From assembly GCA_910587425.1 (NCBI GenBank), contig CAJUKU010000012.1, forward strand, positions 1 through 64,000: 64,000 nucleotides of DNA, given 5' to 3'. Origin of the DNA: an uncultured Muribaculaceae bacterium (GTDB taxonomy: Bacteria; Bacteroidota; Bacteroidia; Bacteroidales; Muribaculaceae). The notes under the pieces were generated by a model. The model did no database searches. It was not told the DNA's origin and saw nothing but the letters and a program-made list of their open reading frames with translations. Below, in pieces: positions 8,966 to 18,831 of this stretch. Both the position numbers and the translations under genes were made by a program. How positions within the stretch are numbered: the first letter of the stretch is position 1; every line of letters begins with the position of its first letter.

Positions 8966-10966
8966 TCAGAGACGCATCGGGTTACCTCCGGTGCGCAGTC
9001 TGCCGTTGCCCATCGAGTTGCGGTTGGTACGCGTGCCATCGTTGAGGGTTCCGGGAGCGATATATCCTTCATCCTGCTCCTCATCTTCTTCACGCTGCTC
9101 CGGCAGCTCGCCGGCTTTGGGCTTCGGCTTGTTTTTCTTTATTTCGAGGGGTTTCTGGCGGTCGACGGGCAGTTCGTTGACATCCCAGTTGACCACCGCA
9201 TCCCAGTTTTTCTTAAGCGGTATCTTCTTATTATAATAATATGTGGCTTCGGGCTGGACGGAGTCGAGCAGCGAGCCGGTATCGTAAATGCCGTTGCCGT
9301 TTGCGTCGGTATACAAGCGCGCATAGTACGTGCCGGGGTTTATGAAGCGCAACTCGGCGGTATTGCCGTTGACCGGTGCCGACGCCACAGGCTTATCGGA
9401 TGTATTCAGCAGTTCGACCATCGCAGGGATGGAGTCAAGTCCCGTGATGTTGAATTTCACAGTCGAATAATCGCTTGGTTTCTTCACCAGAAACTCCTGG
9501 ACTATCGGCTTGTTCCACAGCCCGTAGATATTGGTGATGGCGAGCGAGTCGATCGTCAGTCGGTATTTCGCGCCCGGTTCCCACTCGTATTCTCCGGTGA
9601 AGAGCAGCTGACGCATCGTGTCAGGGCGTGCGATCACCGGCGGCTCAACTGGGATCCACAGCGTGTCGTCGAGCACTTCGAGATGCACTCCCCGCTGATC
9701 TATATCAAGTATAGGCTGCTGAGCGGTGAACACCAGCGGGCGGTTAAGCTCCTGCGAGTTACCGCCTGTCTTCATGAACTGCAGGAATTCGATAGCCGGA
9801 ACACTGTCAGCCTCCTCATCCTTCTTCTTTTTCTTCTTCTCCTCTTTCTTTTTGGGGGAGCGGAAATTGAAGCGTAGCGTATCGGTGGTCCACGAAAGCT
9901 CGTCGAGAGTATCTGTGCGTAAATATCGTGTGGCGATCTCGAGCGAGTCGAGCGCTATCAGCGCCGTGTCGGTCAGCCAGTATTCAAGAGTGTCGAGCGT
10001 AGCCGAGGCATTCAGGCGCGACAGAGACCGCAGCTCACGACCTGCGAACGGTCCGCCGACGATGGTCAACTCAGGCAATGTGTCGGACGGCGCTCCCATA
10101 TTCAGCACAATCCTATGCCGCTCCGGGCGCTCGTACTTGGAGAGATACTGCGCCTTGTAATTCTCGTTGAACCATGTGAGCAGCACATCGTTCGGTCCGA
10201 AACGCGTCACCTCATGCTCCACGATCGAGTCGGTGCCGTCTGACGCCTCGAGGGTGTCCGTGTGCATCACGCGCGACGATGTCGGGGTGACGGTTACGTC
10301 ATAGAACGCCACATCCTCCGAGCGGTCCCAGTGATAGTCGCGGTTCTGGTCGTTGACGGCGAATATCCGGTATGTGCCCGGCGCGAGGTTACGGACTGTG
10401 AACTGCCCCAGCTGGTTAGTCTTCGTGATCCTCTCCATCGGCAGTGTGGTTATCGCCGTGTCGGAGAGATTGGAATACACCCCGACGAGCATTCCCTGCG
10501 CCGGTTCGAGAGTCGACGCCTCAAGCACCATGCCGGAGATCTGCAGTGAGTCGATCACGTCGCCCGTGGAGAACGCGAACGAGAATCCATCGATCTCATT
10601 ACCCTCGTTGAGGTCGGATATGGCGTCGGAAAACTCTATTGAGTATGTTGTGTTCGGCTTCATGGTATCGCGCAACTCCACCACCACACGCCGCCCCATC
10701 GCGCTGATCTGCGGCATGATATTCTGCGCCGGCGAGATCACGACTTTGCTCATGGCGTCCTTGATCTGCACATTCTCGTCGAACTCTATGGTGATCTTGT
10801 TGCGGTCCACATTAAGCTGACCGGGAGAGGGCGTGCTGCGCACGAACAAGGGCGGATCCACATCGCGCGGACCACCCTCCGGACGCCCCATGCTGGCGCA
10901 CGACCACAACCCCAGAGCCAGAACGGCTCCCGGGAGCAGACGCATCGGGTTGAGAAATCGTCGCAT
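8966..10966 (-). CDS. Ig-like (Big_5) domain lipoprotein
   Basis: 666 residues with a lipobox at Cys23 (LWSC). About residues 35-125 form a bacterial Ig-like domain (PSPGQLNVDRNKITIEFDENV...KPNTTYSIEFSDAISDLNEGN). A lysine-rich low-complexity stretch (KKKEEKKKKKKDEEAD) lies near residue 375, and the C-terminus is polar. This is a conserved Bacteroidetes envelope lipoprotein of unknown role. It is probably the first gene of the rex operon. A TAACTTTG box on minus lies at 11046-11053, about 80 bases upstream. Confidence 0.85.
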   Translation of the reverse strand: MRRFLNPMRLLPGAVLALGLWSCASMGRPEGGPRDVDPPLFVRSTPSPGQLNVDRNKITIEFDENVQIKDAMSKVVISPAQNIMPQISAMGRRVVVELRDTMKPNTTYSIEFSDAISDLNEGNEIDGFSFAFSTGDVIDSLQISGMVLEASTLEPAQGMLVGVYSNLSDTAITTLPMERITKTNQLGQFTVRNLAPGTYRIFAVNDQNRDYHWDRSEDVAFYDVTVTPTSSRVMHTDTLEASDGTDSIVEHEVTRFGPNDVLLTWFNENYKAQYLSKYERPERHRIVLNMGAPSDTLPELTIVGGPFAGRELRSLSRLNASATLDTLEYWLTDTALIALDSLEIATRYLRTDTLDELSWTTDTLRFNFRSPKKKEEKKKKKKDEEADSVPAIEFLQFMKTGGNSQELNRPLVFTAQQPILDIDQRGVHLEVLDDTLWIPVEPPVIARPDTMRQLLFTGEYEWEPGAKYRLTIDSLAITNIYGLWNKPIVQEFLVKKPSDYSTVKFNITGLDSIPAMVELLNTSDKPVASAPVNGNTAELRFINPGTYYARLYTDANGNGIYDTGSLLDSVQPEATYYYNKKIPLKKNWDAVVNWDVNELPVDRQKPLEIKKNKPKPKAGELPEQREEDEEQDEGYIAPGTLNDGTRTNRNSMGNGRLRTGGNPMRL

Positions 10967-11045
10967 TACCGTTTGTCAAGTTAGTAAGTCATGGAAATTA
11001 TTCCCATGGCTTACGTATAGGTGCGGACGTCAACCATCCGCGACA

Positions 11046-11250
11046 CAAAGTTACAAAAATTATTCATTCTGCACTAAAAATCCCCCACCCTCTACCGGGG
11101 AAGCACATCAAAACACACAAAGTTAGCGACGCATAGAAGATGTCAGACCATTTTACTGACGTCAGCAAAATGGTAGACCGGCAATTAACCGCGGTTTTGA
11201 TAATTTTTGCTAACGGGTGGGGGATATTCGCCCAAAGATGGCTAACTTTG
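11046..11250. promoter_or_regulatory. Divergent promoter region with 28-bp palindrome
   Basis: The gap between the minus-strand lipoprotein gene and the plus-strand LysM gene (10967-11267) has minus TAACTTTG boxes at 11046-11053 and 11118-11125, and a plus TAACTTTG at 11243-11250. A palindrome at 11147-11174 (ACCATTTT..TGACGTCA..AAAATGGT, 26 of 28 symmetric) lies between them. An outer inverted pair ATCCCCCACCC (11080-11090) / GGGTGGGGGAT (11215-11225) brackets it. This is a likely binding site for a dimeric regulator acting on both genes. Confidence 0.7.
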
Positions 11251-11267
11251 CGCTTTAAACCTGACTT

Positions 11268-13361
11268 ATGAAGCGATTTATCCTGCACATATTCGCCGCC
11301 CTGACCCTGCTCGCGGCATCAACAGCCAACGCACAGACCAACACTCTGCCCGTGCGCACCGTCGACGGGCAGCAGTACCATTATTATGAGGTAAAGGAGA
11401 AGGAGACCATCTACTCCATCAGCCGTCAGCTCGGCATCGACCGTGCATACATCGAGCGTTACAACCCCTCGGTAGCCGACGGACTGCGCGCCGGACAGGT
11501 GCTCTATTTCCCCGTTACCGCCGAGTCGCGGCAGTTGCAGCACACCGTAGCCGACAAAGAAACGCTCTACGGCATCGCGCACCGCTACGGCGTGACCGTA
11601 GACCAGCTGAAACTCTGGAATCCATCGGCTGCCGACGGCATACGTCCCGGACAGAAGCTGCTCGTCAGCGATCCCGGCAACGGCGCATCTCCCATCGCGT
11701 CCGTACAGACCGCAGCCCCGGCACCTGCCGTAGCCACCACGCCCGACGACACCCCGGCGCCCACCGGCACCATCCGCTACACCATCCACGACGGTGAGAG
11801 CCTCTACCGCATAGCCGTCAACCACGCCACTACCGTTGACCGCATACTTGCCCTCAACCCCGGACTTGACCGCAACAACTATCAGGCAGGAACCGAAATA
11901 CTCATTCCCTCCTCAGCCACCACGGCAGCCGATGTTGCCGCGGCAGAACCCGTTCGCCCCGTCCGCAAGCCGGTCGAAGCAAGCACTATGCCGGTCAACC
12001 CGCCGATAGCGCCTGTCGAGGCTACTCCCGTCGCCACACCCGACACAACCGCCACCCCGGCGCAGATCAGCACCACCCCCTACCGGGTAGGCAAGCATGA
12101 GACATTCTACTCAATAGCACGCTCCAACGGAATAACCGTCGAGGAACTCGAGATGGCTAATCCCACGGTAGGAATACTTAAGGAGGGCATGGTGCTCAAC
12201 ATACCGCGTAAACAGGACGCAGCCGACGCCGGAGAAGCTACAGCAACCGGCTCGGAATATGGCGTCGAGACCGATCCCACAGCCGAAGCGTTCAGCCCCA
12301 CGGAGGTGCGCATAGCCCTCATGTTGCCGCTCATGCTCAACAGCAGCGAACAGTCGAAGCAGGCACAGCTCTACACGGAGTTCTACAAGGGATTCCTGAT
12401 GGCTGTCGACAGTATGCGTCAGTGTGGCGCGCCGATCCACATACAGGCATACGACACCGAAGCGTCATCGGCACGCATCGGCGAGATACTCGCCACGCCC
12501 GGTCTGGAGCAGAACAATGTCATAGTAGCCCCTGATTCCGAGGCACACCTGACGCAGATTGGCACATGGGCTGCCGCAAACGGCGTGGATGTGCTCAATC
12601 TGTTCGTGGTCAAGGATGAGACATTCAACACCAACCCGCACATGATGCAGGGCAACATCCCGCACACCGAGATGTATGCCAAGGCTGTCGACGGACTTAC
12701 GCGCCGCTTCGCCGCCTACACCCCGGTGATACTCGAACGCAACGAAGGTCCCGACGACAAGGCGGAATACATCGCCGCACTACGCGCACGCCTCGATGCC
12801 GACGGCACACCCTACCGCGTGATACAGTTCGACGGCACACTGCGCGCCTCCGACCTCGACGCGCTCCCCACCGACGGCTCATACGCCTTTGTCCCCACGA
12901 GCGGCAAGCAGGCTGAGCTCAACCGCATCGCGCCCACACTTATCGAGTGGAGCCGCACGCTGACCGGCGCCGATCCGATACGCCTGTTCGGATATCCGGA
13001 ATGGACCACATTCCGCGGCGAGACGCTTGTCAACATGCACAAACTCAACACCCTCGTCTACTCACGCTTCTACACCGTACCCGATGATCCCGCCGTACGC
13101 GATGTGGAGAACCGCTTCCAGAGCTGGTACGGCACTCCGATGCAGAATTTCGTGCCACGCCAGGGTCTGTTCGGATTCGACACCGGAATGTTCCTGATCA
13201 ACGCTCTCGCACACCCCCGCACCGACGGATTCCTCCCCTATATGGGCGTGCAGAACGGATTCAGCTTCACCCGCCCCACCGCCGCATCCGGATGGGTCAA
13301 CAACGAGCTATACTTCATCAATTTCCGTCCGAGCGGACTTATCGATAAGATCACTTTATGA
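11268..13361 (+). CDS. LysM-repeat protein with periplasmic-binding-protein-like domain
   Basis: 697 residues with a signal peptide (residues 1-22, ending NAQ). Four LysM modules lie at about 33-80, 85-128, 164-210 and 268-312, each with the YS/YxIA...NP pattern, so it should bind peptidoglycan. From about residue 340 a type 1 periplasmic-binding-protein-like fold begins (VRIALMLPLMLNSSEQSKQAQLYTEFYKGFLMAVD). Bacteroidetes have many such proteins of unknown ligand. It overlaps the next gene by 4 bases (ATGA). A TAACTTTG box lies 18 bases before the ATG. Confidence 0.85.
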   Translation: MKRFILHIFAALTLLAASTANAQTNTLPVRTVDGQQYHYYEVKEKETIYSISRQLGIDRAYIERYNPSVADGLRAGQVLYFPVTAESRQLQHTVADKETLYGIAHRYGVTVDQLKLWNPSAADGIRPGQKLLVSDPGNGASPIASVQTAAPAPAVATTPDDTPAPTGTIRYTIHDGESLYRIAVNHATTVDRILALNPGLDRNNYQAGTEILIPSSATTAADVAAAEPVRPVRKPVEASTMPVNPPIAPVEATPVATPDTTATPAQISTTPYRVGKHETFYSIARSNGITVEELEMANPTVGILKEGMVLNIPRKQDAADAGEATATGSEYGVETDPTAEAFSPTEVRIALMLPLMLNSSEQSKQAQLYTEFYKGFLMAVDSMRQCGAPIHIQAYDTEASSARIGEILATPGLEQNNVIVAPDSEAHLTQIGTWAAANGVDVLNLFVVKDETFNTNPHMMQGNIPHTEMYAKAVDGLTRRFAAYTPVILERNEGPDDKAEYIAALRARLDADGTPYRVIQFDGTLRASDLDALPTDGSYAFVPTSGKQAELNRIAPTLIEWSRTLTGADPIRLFGYPEWTTFRGETLVNMHKLNTLVYSRFYTVPDDPAVRDVENRFQSWYGTPMQNFVPRQGLFGFDTGMFLINALAHPRTDGFLPYMGVQNGFSFTRPTAASGWVNNELYFINFRPSGLIDKITL

Positions 13362-14065
13362 TCCGGATAACGCAAAAGGCACGCACAACCCTGCTCGCCA
13401 TAGCGGCGCTGATCCTCACCGCTGCCTCAGCTACGGCACAGCGCACCGTGGAGCCGAAGGTCTATATCGGAGCCAAGGGTGGCGCCACATTCTCCAAGAT
13501 GGATTTCAACCCTCATGCGCAGCAGACGCTGAAGCAGGGCTACACCATGGGCATCGCCGCACGCTACACGGAGGAGAAGATCTTCGGCATCATGGCTGAG
13601 CTGCTGTTTGAGCAGCGCGGTTGGAAAGAGGGATTCGACCCCGGGGTGAAATTCGACTACCGCCGCACATTCAACTACATCACCCTGCCGGTGATGACCC
13701 ACATCTATTTCGGCAATGAGCGCCTGAAAGGGTTTGTCAATCTCGGGCCGTCGATCAGCTACATGTTCTCAAGCTCCATCACTTCCGATTTCGATTACCG
13801 CAACCCCGCGTCCGTGCCGGGATTCCCGATGCAATACCGCAACGTCGACCAGCTCACCATGGAGGTACACAACCGTTTCGACTACGGCATTTTCGGAGGT
13901 ATCGGCATGGAGATAATCGCCAAGCGTCGCCACTGTTTCCTCATCGAGGGGCGCTATTACTTCGGACTCGGCAACGTGTTCAGCGCCCGCAAAAAGGATG
14001 TGTTCCAGGCATCGCGCAACATGACTATCTCAGCCGCCCTCACCTACCTGTTCCGCATCAAGTGA
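13358..14065 (+). CDS. PorT-family outer-membrane beta-barrel protein
   Basis: 235 residues with a signal peptide (to about residue 28, ATAQ). The pattern is that of PorT-like barrels: IGAKGGATFSKMDF near the N-terminus, AELLFEQRGWKEG, YITLPVMTHIYFG, LKGFVNLGPSISYMF, and a final strand YLFRIK. PorT is needed for type IX secretion in related species. It is translationally coupled to the LysM gene. Distant relatives include other porin-family barrels, so a T9SS role is likely but not proven. Confidence 0.8.
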   Translation: MIRITQKARTTLLAIAALILTAASATAQRTVEPKVYIGAKGGATFSKMDFNPHAQQTLKQGYTMGIAARYTEEKIFGIMAELLFEQRGWKEGFDPGVKFDYRRTFNYITLPVMTHIYFGNERLKGFVNLGPSISYMFSSSITSDFDYRNPASVPGFPMQYRNVDQLTMEVHNRFDYGIFGGIGMEIIAKRRHCFLIEGRYYFGLGNVFSARKKDVFQASRNMTISAALTYLFRIK

Positions 14066-14111
14066 ACCCCGCTCCTCGGGGATGTTTTGTTTGCGGGCTT
14101 CGCGATATTTT

Positions 14112-14119
14112 TATAACTT
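14112..14119 (+). promoter_or_regulatory. Promoter for parE operon
   Basis: TAACTTTG, 34 bases before the parE ATG. TTTG motifs at 14086 and 14090 are possible -33 boxes (22 or 18 bases spacing). A weak CCCCG/CGGGG hairpin with a T-rich tail (14067-14091) just upstream may end the previous transcript. Confidence 0.6.
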
Positions 14120-14153
14120 TGTGTGTCAAATAACATTTTAGCCCAACGATACT

Positions 14154-16121
14154 ATGTCGGAAGAACCACTGAGCGAAGAACAGAATGCCATGCTTACGCG
14201 CGAGGAAACAGCGCTCAACTCCTATACAGAGGATGATATCCGTTCACTCGACTGGCTCACGCACCTGCGCGAGCGTCCCGGCATGTACATCGGAAAACTC
14301 GGCGACGGATCGAGCTTCGACGACGGCATCTACGTGCTCCTCAAGGAGGTAGCCGACAACGCCATAGACGAGTTCATCATGGGCAACGGCAAGCGCATAA
14401 TCATCACCGTCAGCGAGTCGGAAGTGAGCGTGCGCGACTTCGGACGCGGCATTCCGCTCGGCGCGCTCGTCGACGTCACATCAAAGATCAACACCGGCGG
14501 TAAGTTCAAGGGCAGCAACGCATTCCATAAATCGGTCGGACTCAACGGCGTCGGCATAAAAGCCGCCAACGCGCTCTCCGAGAGCTTCACCGTCACAGCC
14601 GTGCGCGACGGCAAGAGCCGCACCGTGCGCTACACCCGCGGTAAACTTGTGGAGGACACCGACATTGTTGACTCCACCGAAGCCAACGGCACATTCGTCA
14701 GCTTCAAACCCGACCCTGACATCTTCCCCGGATATGCGTTCCGCGACGAGTTCGTCCGCCCGATGGTGAAAAACTACTCCTATCTGCATACCGGACTGAC
14801 GCTGACACTCAACGGCGAGCGTTTTGTGTCGCGCAACGGACTGCTCGACCTGCTGCAGGACAACCTCACATACGATCCTCTCTACCCGATAATACACCTG
14901 AAGGGCGACGACATCGAGATCGCCCTGACCCATGCCAACTGTTACGGCGAGGAGTACTATTCGTTTGTCAACGGACAGTACACCGTGCTCGGCGGCACCC
15001 ACCTGGCGGCGTTCAAGGAGGCTGTGTCGCGCACCATCAAGGAGTTCTCCAAAAACTCCTCGTTTGAGTTTTCCGACATTCGCAGCGGAATGGTGGCGGC
15101 GATCTCCGTGGGCGTCGATGAGCCGATGTTCGAGTCACAGACCAAGACCAAGCTCAGCTCACGCGTCATGAAGGAGGATGGCCCTACAGTGCAGAAATAT
15201 GTGAGCGATTTCATAAGCACAGAGCTCGACAATTTCCTCCACCGCAACCTCGACACCGCCAACGCCATAATCCGCAAGGTGCAGGCTAACGAGAAAGAAC
15301 GCAAGTCTATGGCTGGACTCACCAAGAAAGTGCGTGAGCAGGCTAAGAAAACCTCCGTCTACAACAAGAAACTCTACGACTGCCGCTATCACCTCTCCGA
15401 CCAGCGTGGACCCGAAGACAAGAAGATGGCGTCGAGCATATTCCTTACCGAGGGCGACTCGGCGGCTGGATCGATCACAAAGATACGCGATGTCGAGACA
15501 CAGGCGGTGTTCTCCCTACGCGGCAAGCCGAAAAACACCTTCGGCAAGACCAAGAAGATTGTCTACGAGAATGAGGAGTTCTATCTCCTGCAGGCTGCGC
15601 TCGACATAGAGGACGGACTCGACAAGCTCCGCTACAACAAGGTGATAATCGCCACTGATGCCGATGTCGACGGCATGCACATACGGTTGCTGCTCCTCAC
15701 CTATTTCCTGCAGTTCTTCCCCGACCTGATCAAGGCAGGACACGTCTATATACTCCAGACACCGCTCTTCCGAGTGCGCAACAAGAAGACCGCGAAGCGC
15801 TCCGGACGCCGCCGCGCCAACGAGGACGCACCCGACGACACCTACTACTGCTACACCGACGAGGAGCGCATAGCCGCCATAGAGCGCCTGGGCGAGAATG
15901 CCGAGATCACACGATTCAAAGGTCTCGGCGAGATCTCACCCGAGGAATTCCAAGGATTCATAGGCAAGGATATACGCCTCGATCAGGTGAACATCCACAA
16001 AGCAGACTGCGTGAGCGACCTGCTCCGGTTCTACATGGGAGCCAACACCATGGAGCGTCAGAACTTTATCATCGACAATCTCGTTGTAGAGGACGACACC
16101 AACATCGACGCCAACCTCTGA
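14154..16121 (+). CDS. parE: DNA topoisomerase IV subunit B
   Basis: 655 residues. GHKL ATPase motifs: DNAIDEF, DFGRGIPLG, KSVGLNGVGIKAANALS. TOPRIM motifs: LTEGDSAAGS and TDADVDGMHIRLLLLT. The C-terminus is GyrB/ParE-like (ITRFKGLGEISPEEFQGFIG). Together with ParC it decatenates daughter chromosomes. Length and lack of a GyrB insertion favour ParE over GyrB. parC is not adjacent. coaD follows after 13 bases. Confidence 0.92.
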   Translation: MSEEPLSEEQNAMLTREETALNSYTEDDIRSLDWLTHLRERPGMYIGKLGDGSSFDDGIYVLLKEVADNAIDEFIMGNGKRIIITVSESEVSVRDFGRGIPLGALVDVTSKINTGGKFKGSNAFHKSVGLNGVGIKAANALSESFTVTAVRDGKSRTVRYTRGKLVEDTDIVDSTEANGTFVSFKPDPDIFPGYAFRDEFVRPMVKNYSYLHTGLTLTLNGERFVSRNGLLDLLQDNLTYDPLYPIIHLKGDDIEIALTHANCYGEEYYSFVNGQYTVLGGTHLAAFKEAVSRTIKEFSKNSSFEFSDIRSGMVAAISVGVDEPMFESQTKTKLSSRVMKEDGPTVQKYVSDFISTELDNFLHRNLDTANAIIRKVQANEKERKSMAGLTKKVREQAKKTSVYNKKLYDCRYHLSDQRGPEDKKMASSIFLTEGDSAAGSITKIRDVETQAVFSLRGKPKNTFGKTKKIVYENEEFYLLQAALDIEDGLDKLRYNKVIIATDADVDGMHIRLLLLTYFLQFFPDLIKAGHVYILQTPLFRVRNKKTAKRSGRRRANEDAPDDTYYCYTDEERIAAIERLGENAEITRFKGLGEISPEEFQGFIGKDIRLDQVNIHKADCVSDLLRFYMGANTMERQNFIIDNLVVEDDTNIDANL

Positions 16122-16134
16122 TCCTCACCCCGAC

Positions 16135-16572
16135 ATGACAACCGCATTATTCCCCGGCTCATTCGATCCTTTCACCATCGGGCATCTCGACATACTGCGC
16201 CGCGCGAGAGCGATATTCCCGCGTGTCGTCGTAAGCATCGGCATCAACACCGCCAAGACCTCGGCAGCCGATGCCGAAAGCCGCATAGAGGCGATACACC
16301 GTGCCACAGCCGGCATGGATGGTGTGGAGGTGATGACCTGGGAGGGGCTGACGGTCGATGCAGCCCACGCTGTAGGCGCCACCGTCATAGTGCGCGGCAT
16401 ACGCTCGTCAGCCGATTTCGAGTATGAGCGCCCTATAGCCGAGCTCAACCGGCGCATCAGCGGCATTGACACACTGTTTCTCCCCGCCGACCCCGCACTT
16501 GCGTCGATCAGCTCATCAGCCGTCCGCGAATTGCAGCGGTTCGGCTACGACACTAAAGAATTTTTACCCTGA
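16135..16572 (+). CDS. coaD: Phosphopantetheine adenylyltransferase
   Basis: 145 residues. It has the nucleotidyltransferase signature ALFPGSFDPFTIGH and the CoaD motif VRGIRSSADFEYE. It converts 4'-phosphopantetheine and ATP to dephospho-CoA, the fourth step of CoA synthesis, in the cytoplasm. It lies between parE (13 bases) and the S41 protease gene (2 bases), so they are probably co-transcribed. Confidence 0.95.
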   Translation: MTTALFPGSFDPFTIGHLDILRRARAIFPRVVVSIGINTAKTSAADAESRIEAIHRATAGMDGVEVMTWEGLTVDAAHAVGATVIVRGIRSSADFEYERPIAELNRRISGIDTLFLPADPALASISSSAVRELQRFGYDTKEFLP

Positions 16573-16574
16573 CA

Positions 16575-18176
16575 ATGAAACATATATTCCAATTCATAGC
16601 GGCACTGGCTATCTGTGCCGCCGCCATTACAGGCGCGAAAGCGCAGGCACCGCAGTTTGACGACGTGCAGAAGCTCGCCGCAACCCGCCAGATAATCGAG
16701 CGGTTCTATGTCGACACCATCGACGGACACCACGTGACCGACGAGGCTATCCGCGCAATGCTCCGCGCGCTCGACCCCCACTCGACATACACCGACGCCG
16801 AGGAGACGCGCGCATTCACCGAGCCGCTCCAGGGCAATTTCTCCGGAATAGGCATACAGTTCAACATGCTCGACGACACGGTGCGCGTCATACAGACCGT
16901 AGCCGGCGGACCGTCGGAGAAAGTCGGCGTACTGCCGGGCGACCGCATAATGCTTGTCAACGACACAGCCGTCAGCGGCGTCAAGCTCCCCCAGAACGAT
17001 GCCATGAAGGTGATGCGCGGACCGAAAGGCTCCGACGCGCTGCTGAAAGTGCTCCGCCGCGGCGTCGCCGACACTATCGAGTTCCGCGTGGTGCGCGACG
17101 ACATACCCACCTACAGCGTCAGCTCAGCCTACATGGCTGATTCCGTGACCGGATTCATCAAAGTGACCCTCTTCAGCGAGACCACAGCCGACGAAGTGCG
17201 TCAGGCTGTGCTGAAACTCAAGAAGCAAGGTATGCGCGACCTGATCATCGACCTTGAGGACAACGGAGGAGGCATTCTCGGCGCCGCGGTCGAGATGGCG
17301 GGACTCTTCCTGCACAAGGACGACCTTATTGTTTACACCGAGGGACGCAACGCCCCCACGACACACTACCGCAACCAGTCGGAGGGTATCATGACCGACG
17401 GACGTCTTGTCGTAGCCGTCAACCAGTACTCCGCATCGGCAAGCGAGATCTTTGCCGGAGCTATGCAGGACAACGACCGTGGCGTCGTCGTCGGACGCCG
17501 CACTTTCGGCAAAGGACTCGTGCAGCGTCCCGTGCCGTTCCCCGACGGATCCATGATACGCCTCACCGTGCAACGCTACTATACCCCCTCCGGACGCTGC
17601 ATACAGAAACCCTACACCGCCGGCGACGAGGATGAATACAATGCCGACATGATGCGCCGCTACCGTGGCGGAGAGTTTACCTCAGCCGACAGTGTGCATT
17701 TCGCCGACTCGCTCCGCTGCACCACCCTGAAACTCGGACGCACCGTCTACGGCGGTGGCGGCATAATGCCCGACATTTTCGTGCCTATCGACACCGCATA
17801 TTTCTCGACATACTACCGCAACCTCGTGGCACGCTCCATCATACCCCGCTTCACAAACAACTACATCGACAACAACCGCCGCACCCTCAAAGCTGAATAT
17901 CCTACCGAAGACGCCTTCATAAAGCGTTTCGAGGTCACCGGCGCGATGCTCGACTCAATAACCGCCATGGCTGAGCGCGACGGGCTGCCGCTTGATTCTG
18001 CACAGTTCGCCACATCGCTCCCTGCAATCCGCTCGATCGTGAAAGGACTCATAGGGCGCGATCTGTTCGAGCAGTCAACCTACTACCGTGCCGTCAACCA
18101 TCTCGATCCCATCTACCGCCGCTCGCTCGACCTCCTGCAGCAGCGCCAGGACTACACAACCATTCTCCCCGACTGA
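16575..18176 (+). CDS. S41 C-terminal processing peptidase
   Basis: 533 residues with a signal peptide (to about residue 24). A PDZ domain (GIGIQFNMLDDTVRVIQTV...GDRIMLVNDTAV) precedes the peptidase core. The core has the catalytic Ser in YSASASEIFAGAMQDN and the Lys in GRRTFGKGLVQ. It is a periplasmic CtpA-type serine protease with a Ser-Lys dyad. It starts 2 bases after coaD and is followed by a hairpin at 18211. Confidence 0.92.
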   Translation: MKHIFQFIAALAICAAAITGAKAQAPQFDDVQKLAATRQIIERFYVDTIDGHHVTDEAIRAMLRALDPHSTYTDAEETRAFTEPLQGNFSGIGIQFNMLDDTVRVIQTVAGGPSEKVGVLPGDRIMLVNDTAVSGVKLPQNDAMKVMRGPKGSDALLKVLRRGVADTIEFRVVRDDIPTYSVSSAYMADSVTGFIKVTLFSETTADEVRQAVLKLKKQGMRDLIIDLEDNGGGILGAAVEMAGLFLHKDDLIVYTEGRNAPTTHYRNQSEGIMTDGRLVVAVNQYSASASEIFAGAMQDNDRGVVVGRRTFGKGLVQRPVPFPDGSMIRLTVQRYYTPSGRCIQKPYTAGDEDEYNADMMRRYRGGEFTSADSVHFADSLRCTTLKLGRTVYGGGGIMPDIFVPIDTAYFSTYYRNLVARSIIPRFTNNYIDNNRRTLKAEYPTEDAFIKRFEVTGAMLDSITAMAERDGLPLDSAQFATSLPAIRSIVKGLIGRDLFEQSTYYRAVNHLDPIYRRSLDLLQQRQDYTTILPD

Positions 18177-18210
18177 CATCTGCCCCAACCGGGATAACAC
18201 TATAAATCAA

Positions 18211-18244
18211 GCGGTGTGCCGAACGAATTTGGCACACCGCTTTT
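18211..18244 (+). terminator. Terminator, GCGGTGTG hairpin family, copy 1
   Basis: GCGGTGTGCC...GGCACACCGC stem (18211-18240) followed by TTTT, downstream of the S41 peptidase gene. Near-identical hairpins occur at 35571, 45813 and 62747. Confidence 0.8.
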
Positions 18245-18265
18245 GTATCCTGTTGTATCCTGTCG

Positions 18266-18351
18266 GGAGGACGTTGTCAGAATGGTTCAGATGGTAGGAG
18301 CCGGAATGTCGATAGCGACGACCCAGATGAGCCGTTATGACAACGTCCTCC
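18266..18351. repeat. Structured palindromic element, copy A (86 bp)
   Basis: The terminal 14-bp arms GGAGGACGTTGTCA / TGACAACGTCCTCC pair perfectly. Inside them AATGGTTCA...TGG pairs with CC..TGAGCCGTT, with G-U wobbles and a tandem GA/GA mismatch. A small GTCG-ATAG-CGAC hairpin forms part of the interior. It is a short form of the 126-bp elements at 60634 and 62795. It lies between the convergent S41 and Lrp genes. Confidence 0.8.
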
Positions 18352-18357
18352 AAGTTG

Positions 18358-18831
18358 TTATATCTCGTGGACGCCGGGATCAACCGGCAACTCACGCACT
18401 ATGCTGTGGTCGAGCGAGATCAGCGTCTCTGTTCCCGTCACACCGGAGATATTCTGGATCTTGCCGTTCAGAAGCTCCATCAGGTGCTCGTTGTCGCGCG
18501 CATATAGCTTGATCAGCATAGTGTAGGGACCGGTGGTGAAATGGCACTCCACCACCTCCGGAATCTTCTCCAGTTCCGGCACCACACGCTTGTACATCGC
18601 TCCACGCTCCAGATTCACCCCTATGTATGTGCATGTCCGGTAGCCCAACATCTTGGGGTTTACGTGATAGCCCGAACCGGTGATCACACCGAGCTCCGTC
18701 AGACGCTGCACGCGCTGATGAACCGCCGCACGGCTCACACCGCACTCCTGCGCGATCTCCTTCGACGGACGCCGGGCATTGTTTATTATTATCTCAAGAA
18801 TCTTCTTGTCAAGACTGTCTATCCGTTCCAT
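18358..18831 (-). CDS. Lrp/AsnC-family transcriptional regulator
   Basis: 157 residues from the ATG at 18831. The frame extends to 18936, but the family's usual start is MERIDSLDKKILEII. An N-terminal HTH (about 5-60: NNARRPSKEIAQECGVSRAAVHQRVQRL) is followed by the RAM ligand-binding domain (YIGVNLERGAMYKRVVPELEKIPEVVECHFTTGPY). Such proteins form octamers and respond to amino acids. Monocistronic, convergent with the S41 peptidase gene. Confidence 0.92.
   Translation of the reverse strand: MERIDSLDKKILEIIINNARRPSKEIAQECGVSRAAVHQRVQRLTELGVITGSGYHVNPKMLGYRTCTYIGVNLERGAMYKRVVPELEKIPEVVECHFTTGPYTMLIKLYARDNEHLMELLNGKIQNISGVTGTETLISLDHSIVRELPVDPGVHEI

Noticed and set aside
14154..16121. gyrB
   Set aside because: Length and the companion gene order (coaD, S41 protease) favour parE; GyrB of this group is usually encoded elsewhere. 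Not fully excluded.
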